64,000 nt of DNA from Thiomicrorhabdus sp. Its GTDB lineage: Bacteria; Pseudomonadota; Gammaproteobacteria; Thiomicrospirales; Thiomicrospiraceae. Positions 20,143-27,361 of the stretch are shown here, piece by piece. The first letter of the stretch is position 1; every line of letters starts with the position of its first letter. The stretch lies in assembly GCF_963677875.1 (NCBI RefSeq), contig NZ_OY782564.1:248001-312000 (forward strand), written 5' to 3'. The notes below the pieces were generated by a model that made no database searches, was not told where the DNA came from, and was given only the letters and a program-made list of their open reading frames with translations. Both the position numbers and the translations under genes were made by a program.

Positions 20143-20401
20143 CTGATATTCCTTTATTCGCAAAATCGACCTTGGTGATGCGATCGGTCAAGGTGTTACG
20201 TTCAAACAAAAACCAAATTCCCGTTGGGCGGTGGTACCACCATTCAATCTGAGTTTTCGGCGCTCCGTTGTGATAAAAAACATAGTCGGCCCACACCTTT
20301 TCAGAGACGGTTTCCTGATCGGGCTCTCGCTCGAAACGTCCGCCGTAGGTAAACTCACTCAAAGCGCGTTTCCCCAGGCTTGGACAAGTGACAAATTTCA
20401 T
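20132..20401 (-). CDS. mgdB: N-methylglutamate dehydrogenase subunit B (sarcosine oxidase delta-like)
   Basis: The 89-residue protein matches the delta subunit (SoxD) of sarcosine oxidase: TCPSLGKRALSEFTYGGRF at the start, WADYVFYHNGAPKTQIEWWY in the middle and WFLFERNTLTD near the end. SoxD is a small zinc protein that stabilises the complex. From memory, its zinc ligands are two N-terminal cysteines in a CxxC pair plus a His and a Cys in the C-terminal half. Here the pair reads CPSL and the later Cys is a Thr, so at least two ligands are missing. It is 20 bases downstream of mgdA and overlaps mgdC. Confidence 0.88.
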   Translation of the reverse strand: MKFVTCPSLGKRALSEFTYGGRFEREPDQETVSEKVWADYVFYHNGAPKTQIEWWYHRPTGIWFLFERNTLTDRITKVDFANKGISDEA

Positions 20402-20421
20402 AATACTTCTCCCATGCCCGC

Positions 20422-21663
20422 TTAATGCCCGACCGAGGCCGCGCCTTTTTCGCCGACCAGTTCAAAATTCGAATAACGATCCAGGCTGAACGGTTTGATC
20501 AGTTCATGCGGTCTGTCGTTCGCTACCGTGAAAGCCATGGTTTTGCCGCTGACCGGCGTCGCCTTGAACCCCCAGGTTCCCCAACCGGCGTCCAGATAGA
20601 AACCTTCCACATCGGTTTTGCCCATAATCGGCGCGAAGTCCGGAGTAATGTCACTCATCCCCGCCCATTGACGCATGATCTTCAAGCGGCTGGTAAACGG
20701 AAACAAATCCATCATCTGATCGGTCAACCCTTCGACAAAATCCAATGTCGAACGAGTGGAATGCAGTTCGGCCGGATCAACCGAAGCCCCCATTACCAGC
20801 TCTCCGCGTGACGACTGACTGACATAAACATGCAAGCTGCCGGAAACGACAATGGTGTCCATAAACGGCTTAACCGGTTCGGTCACACACGCTTGCAAAG
20901 GGAAAATCTCGATCGGGGTTTCTATATCAAGCATTTCGGTGATTCTCGGCGTTGAACCAGCCACCATCGACACCACTTTTTTGGCCTCGATAAAACCGCG
21001 GTCGGTTTCCACGCCAACGACCTTGCCGCCTTTGGTCTTAATGTCAGTGACACAAGTTTTCTGATGAATCTCCACCCCGCGCATCTGCGCACCGCGGGCA
21101 TAACCCCAGGCCACCGCATCGTGGCGGGCAACAGAACCCGGAGCGTGATATAAAGCGCCCATCACCGGATGCTGGCCGTTACAGCTCATATCCATGTACG
21201 GTACGTCTTTTTGAATGGTGTCGACATCGACCACTTCACTGTCGATTCCGTGATGCTTATTCACTTCCGCTCGCCATCTCATGGTGCGCATGGCACTGTC
21301 TGTGTGCGCAAGGGTAAAGTGGCCGCGCGTCGAGTAGAAGATATTCAGATCAAAGTCATCACTCAAATCCTCAAACAGTTTCAAGCTCTCGTCGTAAAAC
21401 TTGACCCCTTCCGAAGTCAGGTAATTGGAGCGCACGATCGTGGTATTACGACCGGTATTTCCACCGCCGATATAGCCCTGCTCCAACACCGCAACATTGG
21501 TGATTCCATGCTCTTTAGCCAAGTAATAAGCACAGGCCATACCGTGACCGCCGCCACCGATAATCACGACGTCATAAGCATTTTTCAACGGTTTTTCCTC
21601 TGGAAAAAACCGCGGTTCGTCTTCCGATTTTTTCCAGGCATATTTAAGTAATCTGAGCGGCAT
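20422..21663 (-). CDS. mgdA: N-methylglutamate dehydrogenase subunit A (sarcosine oxidase beta-like flavoprotein)
   Basis: The 413-residue flavoprotein is the catalytic subunit. It has the FAD-binding motif VVIIGGGGHGMACAYYLAKE near residue 33, the flavin-site segment GGGNTGRNTTIVRSNYLT and ARHDAVAWGYARGAQMRG. The latter contains the His that anchors covalent FMN in sarcosine oxidase beta subunits. The C-terminal part GWGTWGFKATPVSGKTMAF closes the FAD site. On its own it would be called soxB. The linked gmaS and mgsABC genes make N-methylglutamate the likely substrate, yielding glutamate and methylene-tetrahydrofolate. It is the second gene of the operon, 9 bases after purU. Confidence 0.94.
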   Translation of the reverse strand: MPLRLLKYAWKKSEDEPRFFPEEKPLKNAYDVVIIGGGGHGMACAYYLAKEHGITNVAVLEQGYIGGGNTGRNTTIVRSNYLTSEGVKFYDESLKLFEDLSDDFDLNIFYSTRGHFTLAHTDSAMRTMRWRAEVNKHHGIDSEVVDVDTIQKDVPYMDMSCNGQHPVMGALYHAPGSVARHDAVAWGYARGAQMRGVEIHQKTCVTDIKTKGGKVVGVETDRGFIEAKKVVSMVAGSTPRITEMLDIETPIEIFPLQACVTEPVKPFMDTIVVSGSLHVYVSQSSRGELVMGASVDPAELHSTRSTLDFVEGLTDQMMDLFPFTSRLKIMRQWAGMSDITPDFAPIMGKTDVEGFYLDAGWGTWGFKATPVSGKTMAFTVANDRPHELIKPFSLDRYSNFELVGEKGAASVGH

Positions 21664-21672
21664 TCCTGTCTC

Positions 21673-22524
21673 CTAAGCGAATACGACGGTTTTGTTGCCG
21701 TATACCAATACACGGTCTTGCAGGTGATACTTCAAACCGCGTGCCAAAACGTTCTTTTCGACATCCTTACCAAGTACTACCATCTGCTCGGCCGATTCAC
21801 TGTGTGAAACCCGGGCAACGTCCTGCTCAATAATCGGCCCCGCATCCAGATCTTCGGTAACATAGTGACAAGTGGCACCGATCAGCTTCACTCCGCGCTC
21901 ATAGGCTTGATGATAAGGTTTGGCACCGATAAAAGAAGGCAGGAAACTGTGATGAATATTGATGATCTGCCCCGGATATTTTTGACACAACTCCGGAGGA
22001 ATGATTTGCATATAACGCGCCAGCACAATGGTATCGGCTTCATAATGCTCGACCCAACGCACCACTTCTGAAAATGCCTGCGGTTTATTTTCCGGTGTAA
22101 CCGGTACATGAATGTACGGAATCCCATACCACTCGACCAGACCTTTCATATCCAAGTGATTAGAAATCACACAAGGAATATCGTATTCAAGTTCGCCACT
22201 GCTCCAGCGGTACAGCAAATCAGCCAGGCAGTGATCTTGCTTACTCACCATCAACAAAACGCGTTTTTTCACGCAGGTTGAGTTCAGCTTCCACTGCATC
22301 TGGAATTCTGCGGCGATTTCTGAAAACCCCTCCCTGAACTCCTCGTCACTGATTTGAATATCTGTGATTTCGTTACGCATAAAAAACATGCCGGAGTGGA
22401 CATCTGCATGATGATTCGCTTCGGCAATCATGCAGTTATGTTCCGCAAGAAACGCCGACACCTTCGCCACGATACCCACTCGATCCGGACAAGAGATCGT
22501 TAAAACATATGAATTCCGTTCCAT
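21673..22524 (-). CDS. purU: Formyltetrahydrofolate deformylase PurU
   Basis: PurU hydrolyses 10-formyl-tetrahydrofolate to formate and tetrahydrofolate. The 283-residue protein has an N-terminal ACT domain (YVLTISCPDRVGIVAKVSAF) and a formyl-transferase domain with the signature INIHHSFLPSFIGAKPYHQA. The catalytic Asp lies in DLDAGPIIEQDV. I take ATG 22524 as the start because GAGG is 8 bases upstream; a GTG nine bases earlier is part of the Shine-Dalgarno region. It is the first gene of the mgd-gmaS-mgs-folD operon. It thus sets the exit of C1 units as formate and regenerates the folate acceptor needed by MgdC. Confidence 0.95.
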   Translation of the reverse strand: MERNSYVLTISCPDRVGIVAKVSAFLAEHNCMIAEANHHADVHSGMFFMRNEITDIQISDEEFREGFSEIAAEFQMQWKLNSTCVKKRVLLMVSKQDHCLADLLYRWSSGELEYDIPCVISNHLDMKGLVEWYGIPYIHVPVTPENKPQAFSEVVRWVEHYEADTIVLARYMQIIPPELCQKYPGQIINIHHSFLPSFIGAKPYHQAYERGVKLIGATCHYVTEDLDAGPIIEQDVARVSHSESAEQMVVLGKDVEKNVLARGLKYHLQDRVLVYGNKTVVFA

Positions 22525-22553
22525 TATTTTCACCTCAAGAAACTTTAATTCAT

Positions 22554-22581
22554 ATGATAAATATTATTTTTTTAATATCAA
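22554..22581 (-). promoter_or_regulatory. Candidate sigma-70 promoter of the methylamine operon
   Basis: On the minus strand TTGATA (22581-22576), a 16-base spacer and TATCAT (22559-22554) resemble -35 and -10 boxes. The start site would lie near 22547, about 22 bases before the purU ATG. The spacer is almost pure A/T. No operator was recognised with certainty. Confidence 0.4.
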
Positions 22582-22633
22582 GAACTTTTTTTTAATTTAA
22601 ATAAAATAATTCCATTTTTAAGAAAATAAAAAA

Positions 22634-22661
22634 CCCGATAAACGAAAAATCGTTTACCGGG
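22634..22661 (-). terminator. Terminator hairpin (first of two related copies)
   Basis: On the minus strand the sequence reads CCCGGTAAACG, a 6-base loop, then CGTTTATCGGG followed by a long T-tract. The stem has one mismatch. It shares the 13-mer CGTTTACCGGGCT (plus strand) with the hairpin at 22951. It would stop transcripts entering from tRNA-Met or the island before they reach purU. Confidence 0.7.
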
Positions 22662-22950
22662 CTCCAGAGAAATCAGATTTTCAAAGCCGCTTGACTGTCT
22701 AAACCACAAAACATGAATATCTCACATTAACTCCTGTGCTATCGGTGACAGACGAGGAATAACAAAAAAATTCTATTTGAACTGTTTACACCCACTTCAA
22801 CGTGCCTAAGAGCTGGCCCCATATGTCGACAAAACATTTAAGATCTTTACTAAAAAATCAAAATTTTTCAATCATTCAAAAGCAGAGCGGGAAAATGTGT
22901 TCTAAGTTTTTACAGAGAAGAGAAATGTCAGGAAAGTAATAAAACAAAAA

Positions 22951-22980
22951 AGCCCGGTAGACGAAAACGTTTACCGGGCT
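22951..22980 (-). terminator. Original tRNA-Met terminator, now beyond the island
   Basis: A 13 bp stem (AGCCCGGTA-G-ACG with CGT-T-TACCGGGCT, one G-U pair) with an AAAA loop is followed on the minus strand by TTTTTTGTTTT. It begins 4 bases from the displaced tRNA 3'-end repeat at 22984. It is therefore probably the terminator that served tRNA-Met before the island was inserted. Confidence 0.8.
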
Positions 22981-22983
22981 TTG

Positions 22984-23003
22984 AAATATGGTGGCTACAC
23001 CGA
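22984..23003. repeat. attR: direct copy of the tRNA-Met 3' end
   Basis: The 20-mer AAATATGGTGGCTACACCGA is identical to 33802-33821, which covers the encoded CCA, the discriminator base and the 3' acceptor/T-arm of tRNA-Met plus five flanking bases. Both copies are in the same orientation, as expected for integrase-mediated insertion into a tRNA 3' end. Beyond the repeat the two sequences diverge except for a few scattered matches. Confidence 0.9.
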
Positions 23004-23051
23004 AATCCAGACATAACGTATCTAAAGGGATTACGGTGGATTTTAATAACT

Positions 23052-23070
23052 TTATTTACTAAATATTTAC
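23052..23070. repeat. Island left-end repeat A (candidate integrase arm site)
   Basis: This 19-mer has two ATTTAC hexamers 11 bases apart and matches 33634-33652 at 18 of 19 positions, in the same orientation. Tandem hexamers with helical phasing close to an att core suggest integrase or excisionase binding sites. Confidence 0.6.
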
Positions 23071-23133
23071 AAAATTCCTGCACGCCTCTATCCATGCAGG
23101 ACGCAGGGTACACTCTGATATTTTCCCTAAAAC

Positions 23134-23156
23134 ATATGAAATTATTCAAAATAAAA
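23134..23156. repeat. Island left-end repeat B
   Basis: The 23-mer beginning ATATGAAATTATT matches 33753-33775 at 21 of 23 positions in the same orientation. With repeat A it shows that both ends of the island share more than the tRNA core, either as recombinase arm sites or as the trace of two successive insertions. Confidence 0.55.
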
Positions 23157-23280
23157 CCGCTCAAAATAAGCATTCAAAATTCGCCTCAGAAAAATATTTC
23201 ACATAGTTTCAAATATCCTCGCAATCAACTTATCTTAAATAATTCAATATATTAGGGAACTTCAACACCCATTCTCAATA

Positions 23281-23297
23281 TGTTTATCGAATAAACA
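23281..23297. promoter_or_regulatory. Perfect inverted repeat upstream of fic
   Basis: TGTTTAT-CGA-ATAAACA is a 7 bp perfect inverted repeat with a 3-base centre. It lies just upstream of the ATCGACA array and 140 bases before the Fic start codon. It has the size and symmetry of a dimeric operator. Confidence 0.45.
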
Positions 23298-23310
23298 CAA
23301 AGCTCTTAAA

Positions 23311-23387
23311 TGTCGATGAAATGATAAAAAATCGACATATCTTAAAAACATGTTTACACTATCGACATATCACAACAACCTGTCGAT
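23311..23387. promoter_or_regulatory. Phased array of four ATCGACA/TGTCGAT half-sites before fic
   Basis: Exact heptamers occur at 23311 (TGTCGAT), 23331 (ATCGACA), 23361 (ATCGACA) and 23381 (TGTCGAT). The starts are spaced 20, 30 and 20 bases, so all lie near the same face of the helix. A TATAAA at 23400 could be the -10 box, so the last half-site would sit between -35 and -10. This looks like a repressor operator cluster. The Fic protein itself has a C-terminal winged-helix-like region that could autoregulate. Confidence 0.55.
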
Positions 23388-23436
23388 AAACCCCAAAAAT
23401 ATAAACATATTGGCTGTACGCCATTAGGATAAGACG

Positions 23437-24537
23437 ATGAGCTGGAATCCAAGCAGACCTTATAATGATTTACCGCATTTGCCTCCTGAACAGGAATTGG
23501 AAACTAAGGCAATTCTAAAAGCGTGTATTTCAGCTCGTGCAGCTTTGGCTGAGCTAAATCAGTCTGCCAAGCTAATTCCTAACCAAAGCATTTTGATAAA
23601 TACTTTACCGTTACTAGAAGCTCAGTCATCTTCTGAAATCGAAAACATTGTCACAACCACTGACAAGCTATTTCAGTATGCACAAGAAGAACAAAATGCA
23701 GACTCTGCAACCAAAGAAGCTCTGCGCTATCGCACTGCTCTTTTCACAGGTTTCCAAGAACTCGTTAAAAAACCACTCAATACAAATACCTGCGTGGCGA
23801 TTTGCACCCAAATCAAAGGGCAACAAATGCAAATACGTAAAGTGCCAGGAACAGCTCTCGCCAGTGACAAATCTGGAACAGTGATTTACACCCCACCAGA
23901 GGGTGAAGAAGTGATTCGAGGCCTATTGGGTAATTGGGAGCAATTTATTCACAACCAGCCGGATTTAGACCCTCTCATTCGACTAGCGGTTGCCCACTAT
24001 CAATTTGAAGCAATTCACCCATTTACAGATGGAAATGGTCGAACCGGACGAGTTGTTAACAGCTTATACCTCATCCAAGAAGGTCTATTAACACTGCCGA
24101 TTCTCTACCTAAGCCGATACATTATCCAAAACAAACAGGATTACTATCAATTACTCCTAAAAGTAACACAAGAACAAGCTTGGGAAGAATGGGTAACCTT
24201 TATTTTAAAAGGCGTTGAAGAAACTTCACATTGGACAACCGACAAGATTCAAGCCATTACACAGCTAGCGGATCATACTCGTGAATACTTCAAAGAAGCC
24301 CTTCCAAAAGTGTATAGCTATGAACTTGTTGATCTGATTTTTGAACAACCATACTGCCGAATCAGCAATCTAGTGGAAAGGGATATTGCAAAACGTCAAA
24401 CAGCATCTATTTATCTGAAACAGCTTTGTGAGATCGGCGTATTAATGGAAATCGAAGTTGGACGGGAGAAATTATTTATCCATCCAAAGTTACTAGAATT
24501 ACTAACAACCGAAAACAATACATTTAACACTTACTAA
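23437..24537 (+). CDS. fic: Fic-family protein adenylyltransferase with N-terminal inhibitory motif
   Basis: The 366-residue protein has the full catalytic Fic motif [12 protein letters not shown] at residues 194-205. A class II inhibitory helix lies upstream: S65-S-E-I-E69-N70 fits (S/T)xxxE(G/N), with Glu69 as the inhibitory glutamate. The flap segment TVIYTPPEG lies before it. The C-terminal third (residues 290-360) looks like the winged helix of SoFic-type proteins. It probably transfers AMP to a host protein and can also remove it. AGGA lies 7 bases before the ATG. No antitoxin gene is adjacent, consistent with self-inhibition. It lies at the left end of the island, transcribed away from the tRNA remnant. 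Confidence 0.93.
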   Translation: MSWNPSRPYNDLPHLPPEQELETKAILKACISARAALAELNQSAKLIPNQSILINTLPLLEAQSSSEIENIVTTTDKLFQYAQEEQNADSATKEALRYRTALFTGFQELVKKPLNTNTCVAICTQIKGQQMQIRKVPGTALASDKSGTVIYTPPEGEEVIRGLLGNWEQFIHNQPDLDPLIRLAVAHYQFEAIHPFTDGNGRTGRVVNSLYLIQEGLLTLPILYLSRYIIQNKQDYYQLLLKVTQEQAWEEWVTFILKGVEETSHWTTDKIQAITQLADHTREYFKEALPKVYSYELVDLIFEQPYCRISNLVERDIAKRQTASIYLKQLCEIGVLMEIEVGREKLFIHPKLLELLTTENNTFNTY

Positions 24538-24642
24538 AAATAAATCTATTTAAATGGCACATGAAATTTAACATTAAATACAGGCGAATTGAAAAGCAAA
24601 CCTAACAGAAAATAATATAATTATCATATTGATAAGCCTTAA

Positions 24643-25440
24643 CTAATTGTCATTAAAAAATAAATTATAACTTTCAGTTAATCCATCAACAGGAACAAAA
24701 ATCCACCCCTCTTCCTGTCTGAAATGGCCATCGGGTTGAACAACTAATTCTGGCTTATTGAAATGTAGCCAGCCGACCAAAGCACAAACCAAAGCATCCA
24801 ATTTATCGGCTTGATTTAATTCATCAGCATAATGATACTCACATATACCTATTTCAGTTTTGTGAGTAACAGCAATAACAAAAGGTTTCAAAAGCTCTTT
24901 GATTATTTCAGAGGACTTACACGCCGATGGATAAGCTTCTATTGCAAGCAACTTATTTTCATCACTCCATATACCGGGCTTAATTATCTTGGGTGCAAAT
25001 TTAGCTAAAACGTGCATCCCTTTGGTCGCTTGACTTCCAATCATATCTTTAATTGGGGAAAGTGGCTTTAAACCGTGTCCAAATAAAAACCGCTCAGTGT
25101 AACGATACAAGTATGCATTACTAGCAGAATCTTCCACCTGATCAATAAATTGCTTGTGTATTAACAAATCAAGTAACGATTGGGAAAAACCAAGCGGTGT
25201 ATCAATAGAAAGAACAACTTGTTCTGCGCTCTGGGGATCAAACGTTAAATCGCATAATTCAAATAACGACAAAATGAATTCTTCTGATGAACTCGAAGCA
25301 TTAATGATTTTGCGTAAATTGCCTCGCCAAGGCGTTCCAACAAGGTTCTGATACTGATCCAAAATAACAAGTGCATCACGGCTGGTAGGATTAATTTCGC
25401 AGTTCCAACCACCGACATCCCAGCCAATGAAATAATTCAC
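24643..25440 (-). CDS. DUF429-like protein, predicted RNase H-fold nuclease
   Basis: The 265-residue protein has the acidic-residue pattern of the RNase H fold as seen in the DUF429 family. Asp8 lies in strand 1 (YFIGWDVGGW), Asp80 in VVLSIDTPLGF, Glu168 in LAIEAYPSA and Asp215 in a C-terminal helix (DKLDALVCALVGW). These would form a two-metal catalytic centre, so it is the best nuclease candidate in the operon. Activity has not been shown for most of the family. It is the last gene of the minus-strand operon and overlaps the preceding 100-codon gene by ATGA. Confidence 0.7.
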   Translation of the reverse strand: MNYFIGWDVGGWNCEINPTSRDALVILDQYQNLVGTPWRGNLRKIINASSSSEEFILSLFELCDLTFDPQSAEQVVLSIDTPLGFSQSLLDLLIHKQFIDQVEDSASNAYLYRYTERFLFGHGLKPLSPIKDMIGSQATKGMHVLAKFAPKIIKPGIWSDENKLLAIEAYPSACKSSEIIKELLKPFVIAVTHKTEIGICEYHYADELNQADKLDALVCALVGWLHFNKPELVVQPDGHFRQEEGWIFVPVDGLTESYNLFFNDN

Positions 25441-25739
25441 GAATTACCTCTTAATGAACTTTCAAGTTGCTCAATCGTATAATCTTTATATTGCTCATAA
25501 ACGAATTTGGATGCAGTAGAAGCATTTGTTGGTCTGGTATAACCTGCCAAAGACTTGTAATTACCAACTTTTGCTTTAAGCGTACCTTCATCGAGGTTTT
25601 CTTTTTTAGCCAGTTTTCGGCAAAGTTCGCTAACCAATCCACGCTTAAAATTTTGCGTTTCAGCTTCTTTAAAAATCAAAAAACATTTCAACTCTAATTC
25701 ATCACTCCAAACAGAGCCGTTTCGATAATTATCTGGCAT
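25437..25739 (-). CDS. Small protein resembling the N-terminal DNA-binding domain of HNH endonucleases
   Basis: The 100-residue protein opens with NGSVWSDELELKCFLIF and continues with LDEGTLKAKVGNYKSLAGYT and ASKFVYEQY. This order recalls the small helical domain that precedes HNH nuclease domains and some restriction proteins (Trp-x-x-x-E-L, then K-x-x-N-x-x-L). I see no His/Cys nuclease residues, so alone it is probably a DNA-recognition or accessory subunit. The family likeness is from memory and uncertain. It overlaps the DUF429 gene by 4 bases; a 54-base gap with a weak AGG precedes it. Confidence 0.55.
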   Translation of the reverse strand: MPDNYRNGSVWSDELELKCFLIFKEAETQNFKRGLVSELCRKLAKKENLDEGTLKAKVGNYKSLAGYTRPTNASTASKFVYEQYKDYTIEQLESSLRGNS

Positions 25740-25793
25740 GAATTCAACCTACACACAATAATTTTATAAAACCATCATATTGAATTGAAGGAC

Positions 25794-26528
25794 TTAAACA
25801 GTTAAGTCTATAACCTTACAAATTTGGTTTTTATCTGCAATCTCTAATAATCTTCTACCGCCTTGAATATTCAAGGATTTCATCAACAACCTAAATTTTT
25901 TTCTTTCAAATAGAGTCTTGTCATTTTTAAACGACTCACTCAACTGTTCAATAACAGTAGAAAAAACATTAGCATTCAAAGCAGTCGTGGGTCTTTCAAT
26001 TAAGTTAGCTCTTACATCACTTCTATATAACAGAGCAGTTAAAGCATCCTTCAACGATAAACCCTCGACATTGGAACATAACTTAGCCATCCACCATAAT
26101 CTGGAAGCTGCATTATCACGTTCGAGATCACGCTGGCCAGCTCCAAAAAAATGGGTTTTGATAAATCGGACAGCTTCTTCATTATCTTCAGGTATTGGCC
26201 ATCGAGCTCTTGAATAATCAAGCAAAACTGTATGTGTTAAAAATGCCCACAATCTTTTATCCCTAGCCAAATACAGGGAAAGTTTTTCAAATGCCTTGTA
26301 AACGACCATCGAACATCTGACTTCTTCAATGTATAGTTCATCGGAATCAGAGTGTTCAAATTTAAGCTGACTTAAAGACTTAAGATCAACATCCAGCCCT
26401 TCTATTGGAATCAGACCCTTTTCAGAAATAATCTCTTGAAAATCTCCAGCTCTATATAGCTCAAGGTTTTCTGCAATATTATTAGATAACTCCAAAAAAG
26501 TTTTTTCCTTAAACATTGAAAGATTCAT
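25794..26528 (-). CDS. Uncharacterised protein (DUF6339-like?) of the island operon
   Basis: The 244-residue protein has no catalytic motif that I recognise. It is largely helical; a conserved-looking block reads LWAFLTHTVLLDYSRARWPI, then GAGQRDLERDNAASRLWWMA. The RxxAxxRLWW pattern reminds me of DUF6339 proteins found near DNA methyltransferases and ATPases in defence islands, but I cannot verify this. There is no signal peptide or membrane helix. Its start overlaps the stop of the preceding gene by ATGA, so it is probably made in fixed proportion with that protein. Confidence 0.6.
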   Translation of the reverse strand: MNLSMFKEKTFLELSNNIAENLELYRAGDFQEIISEKGLIPIEGLDVDLKSLSQLKFEHSDSDELYIEEVRCSMVVYKAFEKLSLYLARDKRLWAFLTHTVLLDYSRARWPIPEDNEEAVRFIKTHFFGAGQRDLERDNAASRLWWMAKLCSNVEGLSLKDALTALLYRSDVRANLIERPTTALNANVFSTVIEQLSESFKNDKTLFERKKFRLLMKSLNIQGGRRLLEIADKNQICKVIDLTV

Positions 26529-27361
26529 TTCCCATCCTTGTTAAAAACGTGTCTATCCAACATGATTAAAGGGTTTTTCATCAATTTTGATGCGATCTTA
26601 TAGGCATCCTCATTGGAATCCAATGAGATTGAATTATTCAATGCTTGCTTTTCAATCACGTCTGCCCATTTATAATTAGCATAATCTTCTTTAGCCCTTT
26701 TTAAATTATCAACAGCATAAGTAATTGCTAACATATAAATTGAATTCATCAAAATTAACTTATTAGATGTTTCATTCCTTGCTTCATCTATAGAGTCCTT
26801 CATCTCAGGGTTTAATTCAATTTTGATATGTTCATCCTCAATATCAATATTGAACTCTCCGTAATCCAAATCACTTCTTTTTACCAATTCAAGAACAGAA
26901 ACAACATGACCAAAGTATTCTTTATCAATGTACAAAAGATATGGCTCTTCTTGTGCTAAAACGTCACCTGGCTCAAAATCAATCTGAACACCTTCAAATT
27001 CTTTATTTAAATCTACAGATGTAAAATTTTTTATCGTATTTGTTGCTACGATATAATTTTCTATTCTAACCTCGCCTCTCAAAGAGTCTGCCGGATAAAC
27101 TGCATTAATATTTGATTCTTGGGTAACTTCCACTCTTTTAAAAAAGGTGTCTCTACAAGATATAACCGAAACAAATGAAGCTCGTCCTTGCTCAATTTCT
27201 TTCTTTATTTCGTCATTGGAAATAATAAACTCTATACCAATAGACAACTTATTGTCAGACACTTCAGGATCTATAATCACCTGAAATTCACAGTCTAAAT
27301 AGTCATCACTGTAGGGTCTTAACACCGGATAAGGAAATGCCTTTTGCGTATCAAACTTCAT
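26525..27361 (-). CDS. Uncharacterised partner protein of the GHKL ATPase
   Basis: The 278-residue protein starts MKFDTQKAFPYPVLRPYSDD at the ATG 27361, chosen because AAGGTGG lies about 7 bases upstream; longer frames would run far into the ATPase gene. The N-terminal two thirds look beta-rich, with the segments DCEFQVIIDPE, SVISCRDTFFKR, LRGEVRIENYIVA and PYLLYIDKEYFGHV. The C-terminal third is helical (NKLILMNSIYMLAI). I recall similar unnamed proteins next to methyltransferase/HSP90-like ATPase pairs, but know no function. It overlaps the ATPase gene by 11 bases and the next gene by 4. Confidence 0.6.
   Translation of the reverse strand: MKFDTQKAFPYPVLRPYSDDYLDCEFQVIIDPEVSDNKLSIGIEFIISNDEIKKEIEQGRASFVSVISCRDTFFKRVEVTQESNINAVYPADSLRGEVRIENYIVATNTIKNFTSVDLNKEFEGVQIDFEPGDVLAQEEPYLLYIDKEYFGHVVSVLELVKRSDLDYGEFNIDIEDEHIKIELNPEMKDSIDEARNETSNKLILMNSIYMLAITYAVDNLKRAKEDYANYKWADVIEKQALNNSISLDSNEDAYKIASKLMKNPLIMLDRHVFNKDGK

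Noticed and set aside
19039..20178. Long open frame on the plus strand opposite mgdC (also 12378-13634 opposite mgsC/folD)
   Set aside because: These frames have no ribosome-binding site or recognisable motif, and mirror highly conserved genes with GC-rich third positions. They are antisense shadows.
17257..21663. Annotation as sarcosine oxidase soxBDAG
   Set aside because: Sequence similarity alone would allow it, but gmaS and mgsABC in the same operon make N-methylglutamate dehydrogenase more likely.
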